Counted from the first letter of the stretch, positions 40,047 to 51,150 are shown. The stretch: DNA of 64,000 nt from Deinococcus aquiradiocola (GCF_014646915.1 NZ_BMOE01000001.1:338568-402567); one strand, 5' to 3'. The notes: generated from the letters alone by a model not told the origin. Translations and numbers: made by a program.

Positions 40047-41162
40047 TCACTCGCCGCGAATGGCCTTGCCGATCTTCTCGAAGAAGCCCTCGCGGTGCTC
40101 GTGCACCTCGTCGCCGATCAGGTCCGCGTACTCGCGCAGGGCGTTCTTGGCCTCGGTGTTCAGCTGACCGGGCTTGGGGACGTCCACCTCGAACACCACC
40201 ACGAGGTCGCCCGTGCCGCTCGCCTGCAGGCGCGGCATGCCCTGGCCGCGCAGGCGCGCCATCTCGCCGTGCTGCGTGCCCGCCTTCACGTCCAGCACGT
40301 GCGGGCCGTCCAGGGTAGGCACGCTCACCTGACCGCCCAGCACGAGGCGCGGGTAGGGGAGGCGGGCCACGTACACGAGGTGTTCCGCCTCGCGCCGCAG
40401 TTCCGGGTGCGGTTCCATCTCGATGTGCGCGTACAGGTCGCCGGGACCGCCCGGACCCTCGTTGCCCTTGCCGGACACGCGGATCCGGTACCCCTCGTCG
40501 ATGCCTTTCGGGAGCTTCACGGTGACGGTCTCGCCCTTCAGGGTGCGGCCGCGCCCACGGCACACGGTGCACGGGTCCTCGATGATGACGCCCTCGCCAC
40601 GGCAGGTGGGGCACGGCTGCTGCGTCATGACGTTCCCGAAGATGGTGCGCGCCTGCGCGTTCACGACGCCCGCCCCGGCGCACGTCCCGCAGGTCTTGGG
40701 AGGCTTGCCGCCCGGTTCGCTGCGCGTGCCGTGGCAGTGCTCGCAGCTCGTGAGGCGGTCCACCTGCACGGACACCTCGGCGCCCTCACGCGCCTGGTCG
40801 AGCGTGACGCGCAGTTCCGTCTCCAGGTCGTCGCCGCGCGCCGGGCCCCGGCGGCCCTGACGGCCGAAGCCCGCCCCGCCGAACAGCTGCTCGAACAGGT
40901 CCATCGGGTCGAAGCCCTGCCCGCCGAAGGGGTCGCCCATGCCTCCGGCGGCGCCCGGTGCGGAACCGAAGCGGTCGAAGTGCGCGCGTTTCTCGGGATC
41001 GCTCAGGACGGCGTACGCCTCGTTGATCTTCGAGAACTGTTCGGCCGCGCCGGGCTCCTTGTTGCGGTCCGGGTGGTACTTGAGGGCCAGTTTGCGGTAG
41101 GCGCTCTTGATCTCGTCGGCGTCGGCCGTTCTGGCCACGCCCAGCAGCTCGTAATAATCCAT
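40047..41162 (-). CDS. dnaJ: chaperone protein DnaJ
   Basis: 371 residues, full-length type I Hsp40. J domain with HPD ([13 protein letters not shown]), Gly/Phe linker ([19 protein letters not shown]), four zinc-finger repeats ([33 protein letters not shown]), substrate-binding C-terminal domains. Works with DnaK/GrpE, which are not in the window. The leader is over 100 bases long; TAAGAT (41271 region) may be its -10. A second possible promoter, TAGACC near 41190, is weaker. Confidence 0.95.
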   Translation of the reverse strand: MDYYELLGVARTADADEIKSAYRKLALKYHPDRNKEPGAAEQFSKINEAYAVLSDPEKRAHFDRFGSAPGAAGGMGDPFGGQGFDPMDLFEQLFGGAGFGRQGRRGPARGDDLETELRVTLDQAREGAEVSVQVDRLTSCEHCHGTRSEPGGKPPKTCGTCAGAGVVNAQARTIFGNVMTQQPCPTCRGEGVIIEDPCTVCRGRGRTLKGETVTVKLPKGIDEGYRIRVSGKGNEGPGGPGDLYAHIEMEPHPELRREAEHLVYVARLPYPRLVLGGQVSVPTLDGPHVLDVKAGTQHGEMARLRGQGMPRLQASGTGDLVVVFEVDVPKPGQLNTEAKNALREYADLIGDEVHEHREGFFEKIGKAIRGE

Positions 41163-41455
41163 AGGTGTCGTTGGTCTCCAGCGGTGGGGTCTAGGGTCGG
41201 CCTGCTGCGGACGGTACAGGGACTGCCGCGCCTGTGGCCGGGCAGAGGCCCCGGCCTCTTGACGGGTATCTTAACATGCACGCACTCAGGAAAAGTAGCG
41301 AAGATCAGGCAGGGTCCCTGAGCCGGACGCGCCAGCGCAGGCGCCCGTCACGCGTGCCTGCGCGCCCCGCTGCCCGGCCCGGCGCGCTCCGGCCTGCCCT
41401 GCAATTGTGAGTCTCGCCAGCCCGGCGCGGCCCGGCCCGCCCGTACACTCACCGC
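41163..41455. promoter_or_regulatory. divergent region between dnaJ and nitroreductase gene
   Basis: Holds the dnaJ leader, a TAAGAT -10 candidate on the minus strand near 41271, and on the plus strand the nitroreductase promoter (41444). A GC-rich inverted pair (GGCCGGGCAGAGGCCCCGGCC, 41236 region) could form a hairpin in the dnaJ leader. No CIRCE-type heat-shock repeat was seen. Confidence 0.35.
41444..41449 (+). promoter_or_regulatory. -10 hexamer of leaderless-type promoter (nitroreductase)
   Basis: TACACT ends 6 bases before the ATG at 41456. Confidence 0.6.
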
Positions 41456-42265
41456 ATGACGACCCCCACCCTCCCCGGAGCCTTCCTCAGCGCCGAGCAG
41501 CTGCGCGCCTTCTCGGACGCGCACCGCACCGTGCGCCAGTACCTCCCCGACCCCATGCCGCAGGAGCACCTGGACGCCGTGCTGCACGCCGCGCAGCGCG
41601 CCCCGACCGACGCGACCGCGCAGATGTACAGCTTCATTCACCTGACGGACCCCGCCCTGCGCCAGCAGGTGGCGGACCTGACCGTCAACCCGCACTTCGC
41701 GACGGCGCCCGTGTCGTTCGTGGTGTGCCTCGACGTGCACCGCCTCAACGTGTTCCTCGAACACCACGGGTACGAGCGCGGCGAGTGGCCGGGCGTCGCC
41801 GTGCACTTCGGGGTGGGCGACGCCGTCCTCGCCGGGCAGAGCATGCTGCTCGCCGCGGAACTCCTCGGGTACCAGGGCTGCTGGATCGGCGGGGTGCTCA
41901 CCAACCTGCAGGCCCTCGTCGACCTGCTCGGCCTGCCGGAAGGCGTGCTGCCCTTCGCGGGCCTGACGCTGGGCCGCAGCGCCGAGACGCCCGCCATGCG
42001 TCCCCGTATCCAGCGGGCCCTCGTGCTGCACGAGAACCGCTACCGCGAACCGGAACCCGCCGAACTGGACGGCATGCAGACCGACATGGCCGCCATCACG
42101 GCGCGCGGCGACTGGGCGCAGACGCTCGCCCGGTACTTCGCGAAGGGCGGCGGCATGGAGGTGCGCGAGCAGGGCCTGCAGGACGTGCTGGCCCGCCAGG
42201 GCCTCGCGCCCCGCACGGCCCTGCAGGCCGCGACCGGCACCGCCGGGGAGGAGGCGGGCGCGTGA
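41456..42265 (+). CDS. nitroreductase-family (NfsA/FRP-like) flavoprotein
   Basis: 269 residues. The FMN-binding pattern HRTVRQYLPDPMPQEHLDAVLHAAQRAPTDATAQ (in part: HRTVRQYLPDPMPQEHL) and SMLLAAELLGYQGCWIGGV with LPFAGLTLGRSAETP marks the NfsA/FRP branch, NADPH-dependent reductases of nitro compounds, quinones or flavins. The stop overlaps the start of the following SDR gene (GTGA), so the two oxidoreductases are coexpressed. Confidence 0.87.
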   Translation: MTTPTLPGAFLSAEQLRAFSDAHRTVRQYLPDPMPQEHLDAVLHAAQRAPTDATAQMYSFIHLTDPALRQQVADLTVNPHFATAPVSFVVCLDVHRLNVFLEHHGYERGEWPGVAVHFGVGDAVLAGQSMLLAAELLGYQGCWIGGVLTNLQALVDLLGLPEGVLPFAGLTLGRSAETPAMRPRIQRALVLHENRYREPEPAELDGMQTDMAAITARGDWAQTLARYFAKGGGMEVREQGLQDVLARQGLAPRTALQAATGTAGEEAGA

Positions 42266-43212
42266 CCGTCACGTCCCCCTTCACCCGTGACGCGACCGCC
42301 GCCGACGTGATCGCCGGGCACGACCTGCAGGGCCGCACGGCCGTCATCACGGGCGGCGCGTCCGGCATCGGCCTGGAAACGACCCGCGCACTCGTGTCCG
42401 CGGGCGCGCGCGTCATCGTCGCGGTCCGTGACCCGGCGCGGGCCGCCACGGCCCTGCAGGGCGTGGACGCCCGCCCCGGACAGCTGGAAGTGGTGGAACT
42501 GGACCTCGCGTCGCTGGAGCAGGTGCGGGCAAGCGCCGCGAACATCCTCGAACGCGCGAACCGCATCCACCTCCTCATCAACAACGCGGGCACCATGGCC
42601 ACCCCCTACGGCCACACCGCCGACGGCTTCGAGACGCAGTTCGGCACCAACCACCTCGGGCACTTCCTGCTCACGGCCCTCCTGATGCCCGCCCTGCTCG
42701 CCGCCGCGCCTGCCCGTGTCGTCGCGCTCAGCAGCATCGGGCACCGCCGCAGCGACGTGCACCTGGACGACCTGAGCTACGCGCAGCGCCCCTACGACAA
42801 GTGGGACGCGTACGGGCAGTCCAAGACCGCCAACGCCCTCTTCGCGGTTGGCCTGACGCGCCGCTACTCGGCCCGCGGCGTGACCGCGAACGCCGTGCAC
42901 CCCGGCGGCATCCTCACCAACCTGCAGCGCTTCCTCCCGCGCGAGGAGCAGATCGCGATGGGCTGGATGGACGAGCAGGGCAACGTCAACCCCGGCTTCA
43001 AGTCCCCGCAGCAGGGCGCGGCGACCAGCGTGTGGGCCGCCGTCGGACCGGAACTCGAAGGGATCGGCGGCCTGTACCTGGAGGACGTGCGCGAGGCCCT
43101 GCCGTACGACCCGGCCACGCCCTTCACCGGGTACATGCCGTACGCCCGCGACCCGGAGCGCGCGGACGCCCTGTGGAGCGCCAGCGAACGCCTCGTCGGC
43201 CTCGCCGACTGA
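42262..43212 (+). CDS. short-chain dehydrogenase/reductase
   Basis: 316 residues from GTG. Cofactor motif TGGASGIG near residue 30, LLINNAGTM, catalytic Ser (VVALSSIGHR) and YGQSK as the Y-x-x-x-K dyad, all in the order of classical SDRs of the WW-domain oxidoreductase/protochlorophyllide-reductase-like group. The substrate is unknown. Translationally coupled to the nitroreductase. The final codons and stop lie inside a 25-bp tandem repeat. Confidence 0.88.
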   Translation: MTVTSPFTRDATAADVIAGHDLQGRTAVITGGASGIGLETTRALVSAGARVIVAVRDPARAATALQGVDARPGQLEVVELDLASLEQVRASAANILERANRIHLLINNAGTMATPYGHTADGFETQFGTNHLGHFLLTALLMPALLAAAPARVVALSSIGHRRSDVHLDDLSYAQRPYDKWDAYGQSKTANALFAVGLTRRYSARGVTANAVHPGGILTNLQRFLPREEQIAMGWMDEQGNVNPGFKSPQQGAATSVWAAVGPELEGIGGLYLEDVREALPYDPATPFTGYMPYARDPERADALWSASERLVGLAD

Positions 43213-43290
43213 GACACGTCGCCTCCACGCCGACTGAGACACGTCGCCTCCACGCCGACTGAGACGCGTCGCCTCCGCGCCGACTGACAC
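43204..43290 (+). repeat. 25-bp tandem repeat spanning the SDR stop codon
   Basis: Units start at 43204, 43229, 43254 and a partial one at 43279; the unit is GCCGACTGAGACACGTCGCCTCCAC with a few changes in the third. The first copy encodes the last residues and the TGA, so every unit carries a TGA. Probably arisen by duplication of the gene end. Confidence 0.85.
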
Positions 43291-43305
43291 CACCGCACCA
43301 TCCCT

Positions 43306-43333
43306 CGCCGCCCCGGTACCTGCCGGGGCGGCG
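43306..43333 (+). terminator. 11-bp hairpin after SDR gene
   Basis: CGCCGCCCCGG (43306-43316) pairs with CCGGGGCGGCG (43323-43333) and is followed by TTCT. Confidence 0.7.
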
Positions 43334-43407
43334 TTCTGCTGCCGCCACATTCTCGGACCGGGCGGCGGGATCATGACGCGCCTTCCGGTCCGCGCGGGCC
43401 TCCCCGC

Positions 43408-43413
43408 TACAAT
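43408..43413 (+). promoter_or_regulatory. -10 hexamer of leaderless-type promoter (PlsY/AAR fusion)
   Basis: TACAAT ends 6 bases before the ATG at 43420. Confidence 0.6.
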
Positions 43414-43419
43414 GCCCGC

Positions 43420-45111
43420 ATGCTGTTTCTCTCGTTCCTTCTCCTTGCCCTCGCGTACCTGACGGGCAGCCTCCCGCTCGGGCACTGGCTGCTCGGACGC
43501 CTCGGCATGGACACCCGCAACGTCAGCGCATACAACCTCGGCGTCGAGAACGTCCTGCTGCGTGTCGGGCCCGGCCCCGCCCTCACCAGTGCCGCCCTCG
43601 ACGCCGCCAAGGGCTTCACGGCCGTCCTGATGGCCTCCAGCATCGCGCAGACCGGGTACGCGCACGCGCCGGAACTGTGCGTCCTCGCGGGCCTCGCCGC
43701 GTACCTCGGGCACCTCAACCCGCCGCGCGCCCTGTACGGAGACACCCTCCCCAGGGGACGCGGGAACCTCGTGCTGCTCGGCATCCTGGCCGGGCTGAGC
43801 GTCGCGGGCGGCGTCAGCCTGTGGATCACGCTGCTGCCGCTCGTCGCGTACGCCGCCGTGCTGGGCCTGAGCGGCTACGTCAGCGTCGCCACCATCGCCG
43901 GACTTGCCGTGCTCGCGGTCCTCGTGGCCGTCAGCCCGCTCGGCGTCGCCGCGAAACTCGCGGCACTGCTGCTGCTGCTGTCCGGCACGTGGCGCTTCAA
44001 GGAGAACCTCGGCCGCGTCCTCGACCGGACCGAGCCGCACGTCGGTGAGGACGTCCCCATGGCCGGCAAGAAGGACGACGTGGTCGTCGCCGCTTTCATG
44101 ATCCACCCGCTCACCCTGGACGACTTCTGGCAGGCGCGCCGCTTCTCGTGGATGAAACCCCTGGTGGACAAAGGCATCATCAGCGAAGGGACCGTCCGCC
44201 AGATGGCCGACAGCCTGCGCCCCATGAAGGTCGGGGAACTGAGCGGCATCCGCACCCGCGAGGGCAAACAGATCCGCGCGTACCTCATCTCCAGCCCGCT
44301 CCTGCCGGACGTGTTCCGCGACAACCCCGACCTCGCCACGCGCCGCGCCATCGAGGGCGCGAAGCTCGCGCGGGAACTCGGCGCGTCCGTGTTCGGCCTC
44401 GGCGCCTTCTGGAGCGTCGTCGGCAACAAGGGCCAGGACGTGCAGGCCGCCGTGCCGGACATCACCGTCACGAACGGCGGCGCGTACACGTCCGGCACCA
44501 TCAAGGCCGCCATTCCAGGCATCCTCGCGCACTTCCAGGGCGCGGGCCGTGACCTGGGGGCCGCGACGGCCGCCGTGGTCGGCGCGAACGGCGTCGTCGC
44601 CTTCGGCATCGCCCGCACCATCGCCCCGCAGGTCGCGAAGGTCATCATGGTCGGTCGGGACGCCGAACGCCTCGAACGCAGCGCCACCACCCTGCGCCGC
44701 GCCAACCCCACCACCGAGATCGTCACCACCACCAGTTACGACGCGCTGCGCGAAGCGTCCCTGATCTTCACGGCGACCAGCGACCCCAACCCCGTCATCT
44801 TCCCGCAGCACGTGCAGGAAGGCACCTGGATCTTCGACGAGGGCCGCCCCGCCGACGTGGACGACAGCGTCACGCAGATCCCCGGCGTGCGCGTCATCCC
44901 GGGCGGCGTCGTCCGCCCGCCCGGCAACATGACCTCACAGGTCAACCTGCACTTCGGGGAAGGACAGGTGCCCGCCTGCCTCGCCGAGACGCTCATCCTC
45001 GCCGCGACCGGCGAGTACGACCGCAAGAGCCTCGGCGCGCAGACCCTCACCGAGAACATCAACTTCTTCGTCGAGCAGGCCGAAACGCTCGGCTTCAAGG
45101 TCATCGACTGA
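43420..45111 (+). CDS. fusion: PlsY-like membrane domain + long-chain acyl-ACP-reductase-like domain
   Basis: 563 residues. Residues 1-200 are a multi-helix membrane domain that follows PlsY (acyl-phosphate:glycerol-3-phosphate acyltransferase): GSLPLGHWLLGRLGMDTR, DAAKG and LGHLNP are kept. The glycine-rich signatures GSGNxGATN and GGKG are not; here they read VSAYNLGVEN and PRGRGN. From about residue 205 on (AFMIHPLTLDDFWQARRF onward) it resembles cyanobacterial acyl-ACP reductase (COG5322): ITVTNGGAYTSGTIKAA, nucleotide loop GANGVVAFG from 388, IMVGRDAERLERS, and VPACLAETLILA, whose C520 aligns with the acyl-enzyme cysteine of AAR. Predicted to reduce a fatty acyl thioester to an aldehyde at the membrane; this is inference. 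No frameshift joins the halves. Confidence 0.75.
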   Translation: MLFLSFLLLALAYLTGSLPLGHWLLGRLGMDTRNVSAYNLGVENVLLRVGPGPALTSAALDAAKGFTAVLMASSIAQTGYAHAPELCVLAGLAAYLGHLNPPRALYGDTLPRGRGNLVLLGILAGLSVAGGVSLWITLLPLVAYAAVLGLSGYVSVATIAGLAVLAVLVAVSPLGVAAKLAALLLLLSGTWRFKENLGRVLDRTEPHVGEDVPMAGKKDDVVVAAFMIHPLTLDDFWQARRFSWMKPLVDKGIISEGTVRQMADSLRPMKVGELSGIRTREGKQIRAYLISSPLLPDVFRDNPDLATRRAIEGAKLARELGASVFGLGAFWSVVGNKGQDVQAAVPDITVTNGGAYTSGTIKAAIPGILAHFQGAGRDLGAATAAVVGANGVVAFGIARTIAPQVAKVIMVGRDAERLERSATTLRRANPTTEIVTTTSYDALREASLIFTATSDPNPVIFPQHVQEGTWIFDEGRPADVDDSVTQIPGVRVIPGGVVRPPGNMTSQVNLHFGEGQVPACLAETLILAATGEYDRKSLGAQTLTENINFFVEQAETLGFKVID

Positions 45112-45233
45112 ACCGGTCTGGCAGAGGTGCCGACACTCGCCGTTCCCGGCTGAACCCTGAGCGTCCAGGGCAGGCCGGGATAGCCTGTCCCCGCGGCGGG
45201 CGGGTCGGGGGCACGGCGTCCCCTCCCACCCGC

Positions 45234-45239
45234 TACAAT
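45234..45239 (+). promoter_or_regulatory. -10 hexamer of leaderless-type promoter (phosphoribosyltransferase)
   Basis: TACAAT ends 8 bases before the GTG at 45248. Confidence 0.55.
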
Positions 45240-45247
45240 GGCTCACC

Positions 45248-45778
45248 GTGAAGACACATCAAGTACAGGTGGGCACCGTGACCCGCGACCTGCCCATCGT
45301 CGAAGTCGCGCCCGGCGTCTCCGTGGCGCTGTTCAACATGCTCGGCGACACCGACGTCACCGAAGCGGCCGGCATCGAACTCGCCAGACTCCTCCCCGCC
45401 GACATCGACGTGCTCGTCACGCCGGAAGTCAAGGCGCTCAGCCTCGCGCACGTCCTCAGCCGCGAGAGCAGACGCCCCTACATCGTGATCCGCAAGACGC
45501 AGAAACCGTACATGATCGACCCGGTCGCGCGCGAGGTCGTGTCCATCACGACCGGCAAACCGCAACTGCTGGTGCTGGACGGCCTGGACGTGTCCAAGAT
45601 CCGCGGCAAGAAGGTCGCCATCGTGGACGACGTCGTCAGCAGCGGCGGCACGCTCGCCTCGCTGCGTCAGATCATCGAGGAGGTCGGCGGGGAAGTCGCG
45701 GCCGTCGTCGCCGTGTTCACCGAGGGGCAGGAACGCCCCGAGGTGACGGCCCTCGGGCACCTGCCGCTCTTCACCTGA
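45248..45778 (+). CDS. adenine/xanthine phosphoribosyltransferase-like protein
   Basis: 176 residues from GTG. Type I PRTase fold with PRPP motif [17 protein letters not shown] near residue 120, and [20 protein letters not shown] and [12 protein letters not shown], which match the APRT/XPRT group. It probably salvages a purine base using PRPP; the exact base is uncertain. No helical lid typical of HPRT is seen. Ends in a strong hairpin followed by repeat copy C. Confidence 0.82.
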   Translation: MKTHQVQVGTVTRDLPIVEVAPGVSVALFNMLGDTDVTEAAGIELARLLPADIDVLVTPEVKALSLAHVLSRESRRPYIVIRKTQKPYMIDPVAREVVSITTGKPQLLVLDGLDVSKIRGKKVAIVDDVVSSGGTLASLRQIIEEVGGEVAAVVAVFTEGQERPEVTALGHLPLFT

Positions 45779-45827
45779 GCCTGGACGCGGCTGAACGGTC
45801 CGCTCCCTGGCCAGCCCGACGACCACT

Positions 45828-45863
45828 GAAGCGGCCGTTCCCGACTCCGGGAACGGCCGCTTC
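45828..45863. terminator. 15-bp hairpin after phosphoribosyltransferase gene
   Basis: GAAGCGGCCGTTCCC (45828-45842) and GGGAACGGCCGCTTC (45849-45863) pair perfectly over a 6-base loop. Confidence 0.8.
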
Positions 45864-45865
45864 TG

Positions 45866-46159
45866 ATGCGGTTTTGAGCTGAACTTTTAGAGTTCAGCCG
45901 AGCGGAGCGAGTACCAAAAAGTACGGTTTGGAGGAGATGGAAGGGATGCCGGGAACAGCGCCGACATCCCTTCCTGGGCAGAACGGACGCCCTGCAGGAC
46001 GCCTGCCCGCTTCCTGGGCAGAACGGGAGGAGTGGCCAGCCGTGTCCGTTCACGACGATACGCCCTGCAGGACGCCTGCCCGCTTCCAGCCCCTCCCGAC
46101 CGTCCTTGTTGGTGTGCCTGCCGCTCGGCCGAACTCTTGGAGTTCAGCTCAAAACCCGA

Positions 46160-46160
<1 letters not shown>
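45866..46160. repeat. dispersed inverted-repeat element, copy C
   Basis: About 295 bp. Both ends are the GGTTTTGAGCTGAACT type: the first about 36 bases and the last about 36 bases are near-perfect inverted copies of one another (GGTTTTGAGCTGAACTTTTA against the mirrored GAGTTCAGCTCAAAACC). The inside holds the GGGATGCCGG...GACATCCC hairpin and two copies of a block with CGCCCTGCAGGACGCCTGCC. The right end runs into the secA stop codon. It lies between convergent genes. Confidence 0.8.
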
Positions 46161-48772
<2,612 letters not shown>

Positions 48773-48781
48773 AGTGCGGGC

Positions 48782-48787
48782 AGTATA
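48782..48787 (-). promoter_or_regulatory. -10 hexamer of near-leaderless promoter (secA)
   Basis: TATACT on the minus strand, 9 bases before the ATG at 48772; leader of at most 2 to 3 bases. Confidence 0.6.
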
Positions 48788-48945
48788 CCCCGCGAACAGT
48801 GAGCAACGGAGTTGAGTGCGGGGCACTCAGAGATGCTGAGGACGTGACGGCCCGCCGGACAGCCCGGCAGGCTCATGAACACGCCCGGAACCGCTCGCCG
48901 TGACCGGGCAGGCAGGGTACGACCATGCAGACCCGTGGTCCGGAG

Positions 48946-48951
48946 TACGGT
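48946..48951 (+). promoter_or_regulatory. -10 hexamer of leaderless-type promoter (frameshifted membrane protein)
   Basis: TACGGT ends 7 bases before the ATG at 48959; supports that start. Confidence 0.45.
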
Positions 48952-48958
48952 GGGGGGT

Positions 48959-49335
48959 ATGACGTTCGCGCTCGCCCTGCGGGGCTTCTGCATCGTGTGC
49001 TTTCTGGGCGCCGGCGTGCGTCATCTGGCCGACGTGTGGCAGGGCGGCTGGCTTCCGTACGGGTGCCGCTGTGGAGCAACGTGTTCTGGACGATGCTGGT
49101 GTTCCTCGACCCGCTGGCGGCCGTGCTGGTGGCGCTCCGTCCGAGGCTCGGCGCGGTGCTGGCGCTGCTGGTCATGGTGGCCGACGTGGCGATCAACAGC
49201 GACTGGGCGTGCCGTCTGGGGGCGAGTGGTGGCGTGGGGGCACTCGTCCTGCCCGCGCAGGCGTTCTTCCTGGGCGTCGTCCTGGCCGGGTTCCCGATGC
49301 TCCGGGCGCTTCAGCCGGACGCGAGGGGGGCGTAG
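48959..49335 (+). pseudogene. small membrane protein gene with a 1-base frameshift
   Basis: Frame 1 from ATG 48959 reads MTFALALRGFCIVCFLGAGV and on to GGWLPYG; the continuation VPLWSNVFWTMLVFLDPLAA to ALQPDARGA is in another frame. The switch is at GGG (49061-49063): one extra G would give a continuous protein of about 125 residues with four membrane helices. Family is not recognised. Either the gene is broken, the base is a sequencing error in a G run, or the frame is shifted during translation. Its 3' end overlaps the tsaD 3' end by 25 bases on the other strand. Confidence 0.65.
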
Positions 49336-50303
49336 GCGGTGGCGCCGTCGTCCAGGCCGTGCGCGAGACGGCCCGCGCGGATGGCGGCCGCTCCGGCGAG
49401 GGCGATCATGGCGCCGTTGTCGGTGTTGAGGCCCTTGCCGGGGAACACGACGCGCAGTTCCGTCTGCTGGAATGCTTCGCGCAGCGCCGTGTTCGCGGCG
49501 ACGCCGCCCGACACGACGACGGTGCGGCGCCCCAGGTCGCGGGCGGCGCGGGTGGTGGTCTGCACGAGGCTCTTCACGGCGACGGCCTGGAAGCTCGCGG
49601 CGAGGTCCTCGGGTTTCGCGCCCGCGCGGTGCGCGAGGAGCGCGGCGGTCTTGAGGCCGCTGAAGCTGAACTCGTAGCCTTTCTGCCCGGCGAGCGGCAC
49701 CTTGAACGGGACGGCTTTCGGGTCGCCGTGCCGCGCGGCCTCGCTGATGGCAGGACCGCCGGGGTAGCCGAGGCCCGCGAGGCGCGCGACCTTGTCGAAC
49801 GCCTCTCCGGCCGCGTCGTCGCGGGTGGCGCCGACGAGGTCGTACTGGCCTTCTTTCGGCACGTCGAAGAGGTGCGTGTGCCCGCCGGACACGACGAGCG
49901 CGAGGTACGGCGGCTGCAGGTCGGCGTCGCTGGCGGCCGCGAAGATGTGCCCTTCGAGGTGGTGCGTCGCGTGGAAGGGGAGGTCCAGGCCCTGCGCGAG
50001 GCCCTTGCCGTACATGAGGCCCACGAGGAGCGCGCCGACGAGGCCGGGGCCGGACGTGGCGGCGACCGCGCCGAGGTCGTGGACGGTGACGTCCGCTTCC
50101 TTCAGGGCGTCCTGCATGACGGCGTCGATGCGCTCGACGTGTTCGCGGCTCGCCAGTTCCGGCATGACGCCGCCGTACGAGGCGTGCACGGTCTGTGACC
50201 AGACGCGGTTGGCGCGCACGGTGACGTGGCCGTCCGGGTGGAGTTCCGCGATGCCGACGCCGGTGTCGTCGCAGCTCGTGTCGATCCCGAGGATGAGGGT
50301 CAT
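49311..50303 (-). CDS. tsaD: tRNA N6-threonylcarbamoyladenosine synthase subunit TsaD
   Basis: 330 residues; with TsaB and TsaE it transfers threonylcarbamoyl to A37 of ANN-decoding tRNAs. LILGIDTSCDDTGVGI, the metal motif HTLEH-like ATHHLEGHIFAA, LALVVSGGHTHLFDV, LARLAGLGYPGGPAI, FSFSGLKTAAL and VVVSGGVAANTALRE are in family order. The ATG overlaps the stop of the barstar-like gene (ATGA), so this essential tRNA-modification gene is cotranslated with a ribonuclease-inhibitor pair. Confidence 0.95.
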   Translation of the reverse strand: MTLILGIDTSCDDTGVGIAELHPDGHVTVRANRVWSQTVHASYGGVMPELASREHVERIDAVMQDALKEADVTVHDLGAVAATSGPGLVGALLVGLMYGKGLAQGLDLPFHATHHLEGHIFAAASDADLQPPYLALVVSGGHTHLFDVPKEGQYDLVGATRDDAAGEAFDKVARLAGLGYPGGPAISEAARHGDPKAVPFKVPLAGQKGYEFSFSGLKTAALLAHRAGAKPEDLAASFQAVAVKSLVQTTTRAARDLGRRTVVVSGGVAANTALREAFQQTELRVVFPGKGLNTDNGAMIALAGAAAIRAGRLAHGLDDGATAYAPLASG

Positions 50304-50656
50304 GCGAGCACCCACAGGGCGCGGCCCGTCTCGGCGTTGCTCGTCTGCGCGTCCGTCAGGGTGTCGTGGAGGGCCTGCGCGAGCTGCGGGTGGCGCGCCT
50401 GGAAGTCCGGCCAGCCGAGCAGGTGCAGGGCGGCGGGCGGGGTGGCGTCCGGGTCGGTGAGCAGGTCGTACAGGGCGTCCCAGTTGCGGCCGAAGTACGC
50501 GGGGAGCCGCAGGTCGCGCGCGAGGGCGCTCATGAGTTCGGCGCGGCCGTCCACGCGCGTCAGATCGAGCGTGAGGGGCGTGACGCCCGCCGCTTCGGCA
50601 AAGCGGGCGAGGTCGTCCGGGGCGGGCTGGATGCCGATGGGTGGGGGAGGGGTCAT
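50300..50656 (-). CDS. barstar-family ribonuclease inhibitor
   Basis: 118 residues. The barstar core PAYFGRNWDALYDLLTD (residues about 55-72) and ALHLLGWPDF are clear. Barstar neutralises an extracellular guanyl RNase before export. The ATG overlaps the stop of the RNase gene (ATGA) and its own stop overlaps the tsaD start, so toxin, inhibitor and TsaD form a tightly coupled operon. The N-terminus is Pro-rich and without a signal peptide, as expected for a cytoplasmic inhibitor. Confidence 0.88.
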   Translation of the reverse strand: MTPPPPIGIQPAPDDLARFAEAAGVTPLTLDLTRVDGRAELMSALARDLRLPAYFGRNWDALYDLLTDPDATPPAALHLLGWPDFQARHPQLAQALHDTLTDAQTSNAETGRALWVLA

Positions 50657-51150
50657 GGGCGGATTCTCCCGAAGGTGGCGTAGTGGTCGGCGGTGTAGTA
50701 GCACTCCGTTCCGGCCTGGGCGGGTGGGGTGGCGCACACGATGCGGCGCGCGCCCCGGTCGCTGCTGCCGGGCGTGCGGACGGTGTACTCGTGGTACGTG
50801 CCGCGTGGTCTGCGCGGCAGGGTGCCCTCGCGGTTCTGGAAGGTCACGCCGTCCCGCGCGTACGGGTACGGGCCGCCATTCAGGATGAGGCGGTACGTCT
50901 GCCGGGCCTGGGTGGGGAGCGTGCCGAGGGCGATCCAGGGGAGGCCGCTGGCCGGGTCGGTGCGCTCTGCACTGCCGGTCGTCGGGGTGGTGCGGGTGGA
51001 GGGTGCCGTGGTGCTCTGCCGGGCCTGGGTGGTCTGTGGGCGGGGAGAGCTCTGGGCGGTGCTGGCCTGACCGGGGGCGTGGCAGGCGGTCAGGGTGAGG
51101 AGGGCGGCCAGGAGTCCGCCGAGGCGGTGGCCGCGAGAGGGGACCTTCAT
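50653..51150 (-). CDS. secreted guanyl-specific ribonuclease (RNase Sa/N1-T1 family)
   Basis: 165 residues. Lipobox-like LLTLTAC ends the signal peptide; a Thr/Ser/Gln-rich linker (25-65) leads to a microbial RNase domain similar to Streptomyces RNase Sa: FQNREGTLP with the general-base Glu, YHEYTVRTPGSSDRGARRIVC with the catalytic Arg, and the C-terminal DHYATFGRIRP with the catalytic His. All catalytic positions are kept. It should cut RNA after G outside the cell. The immunity gene follows at once. TAAGCT lies 7 bases before the ATG. Confidence 0.9.
   Translation of the reverse strand: MKVPSRGHRLGGLLAALLTLTACHAPGQASTAQSSPRPQTTQARQSTTAPSTRTTPTTGSAERTDPASGLPWIALGTLPTQARQTYRLILNGGPYPYARDGVTFQNREGTLPRRPRGTYHEYTVRTPGSSDRGARRIVCATPPAQAGTECYYTADHYATFGRIRP

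Noticed and set aside
43204..43290. CRISPR-like array
   Set aside because: The 25-bp units are contiguous without spacers; a plain tandem repeat.
42040..44811. Minus-strand frame of about 923 residues opposite the SDR gene and the fusion gene
   Set aside because: Crosses two real genes, their terminator and a promoter; low-complexity composition.
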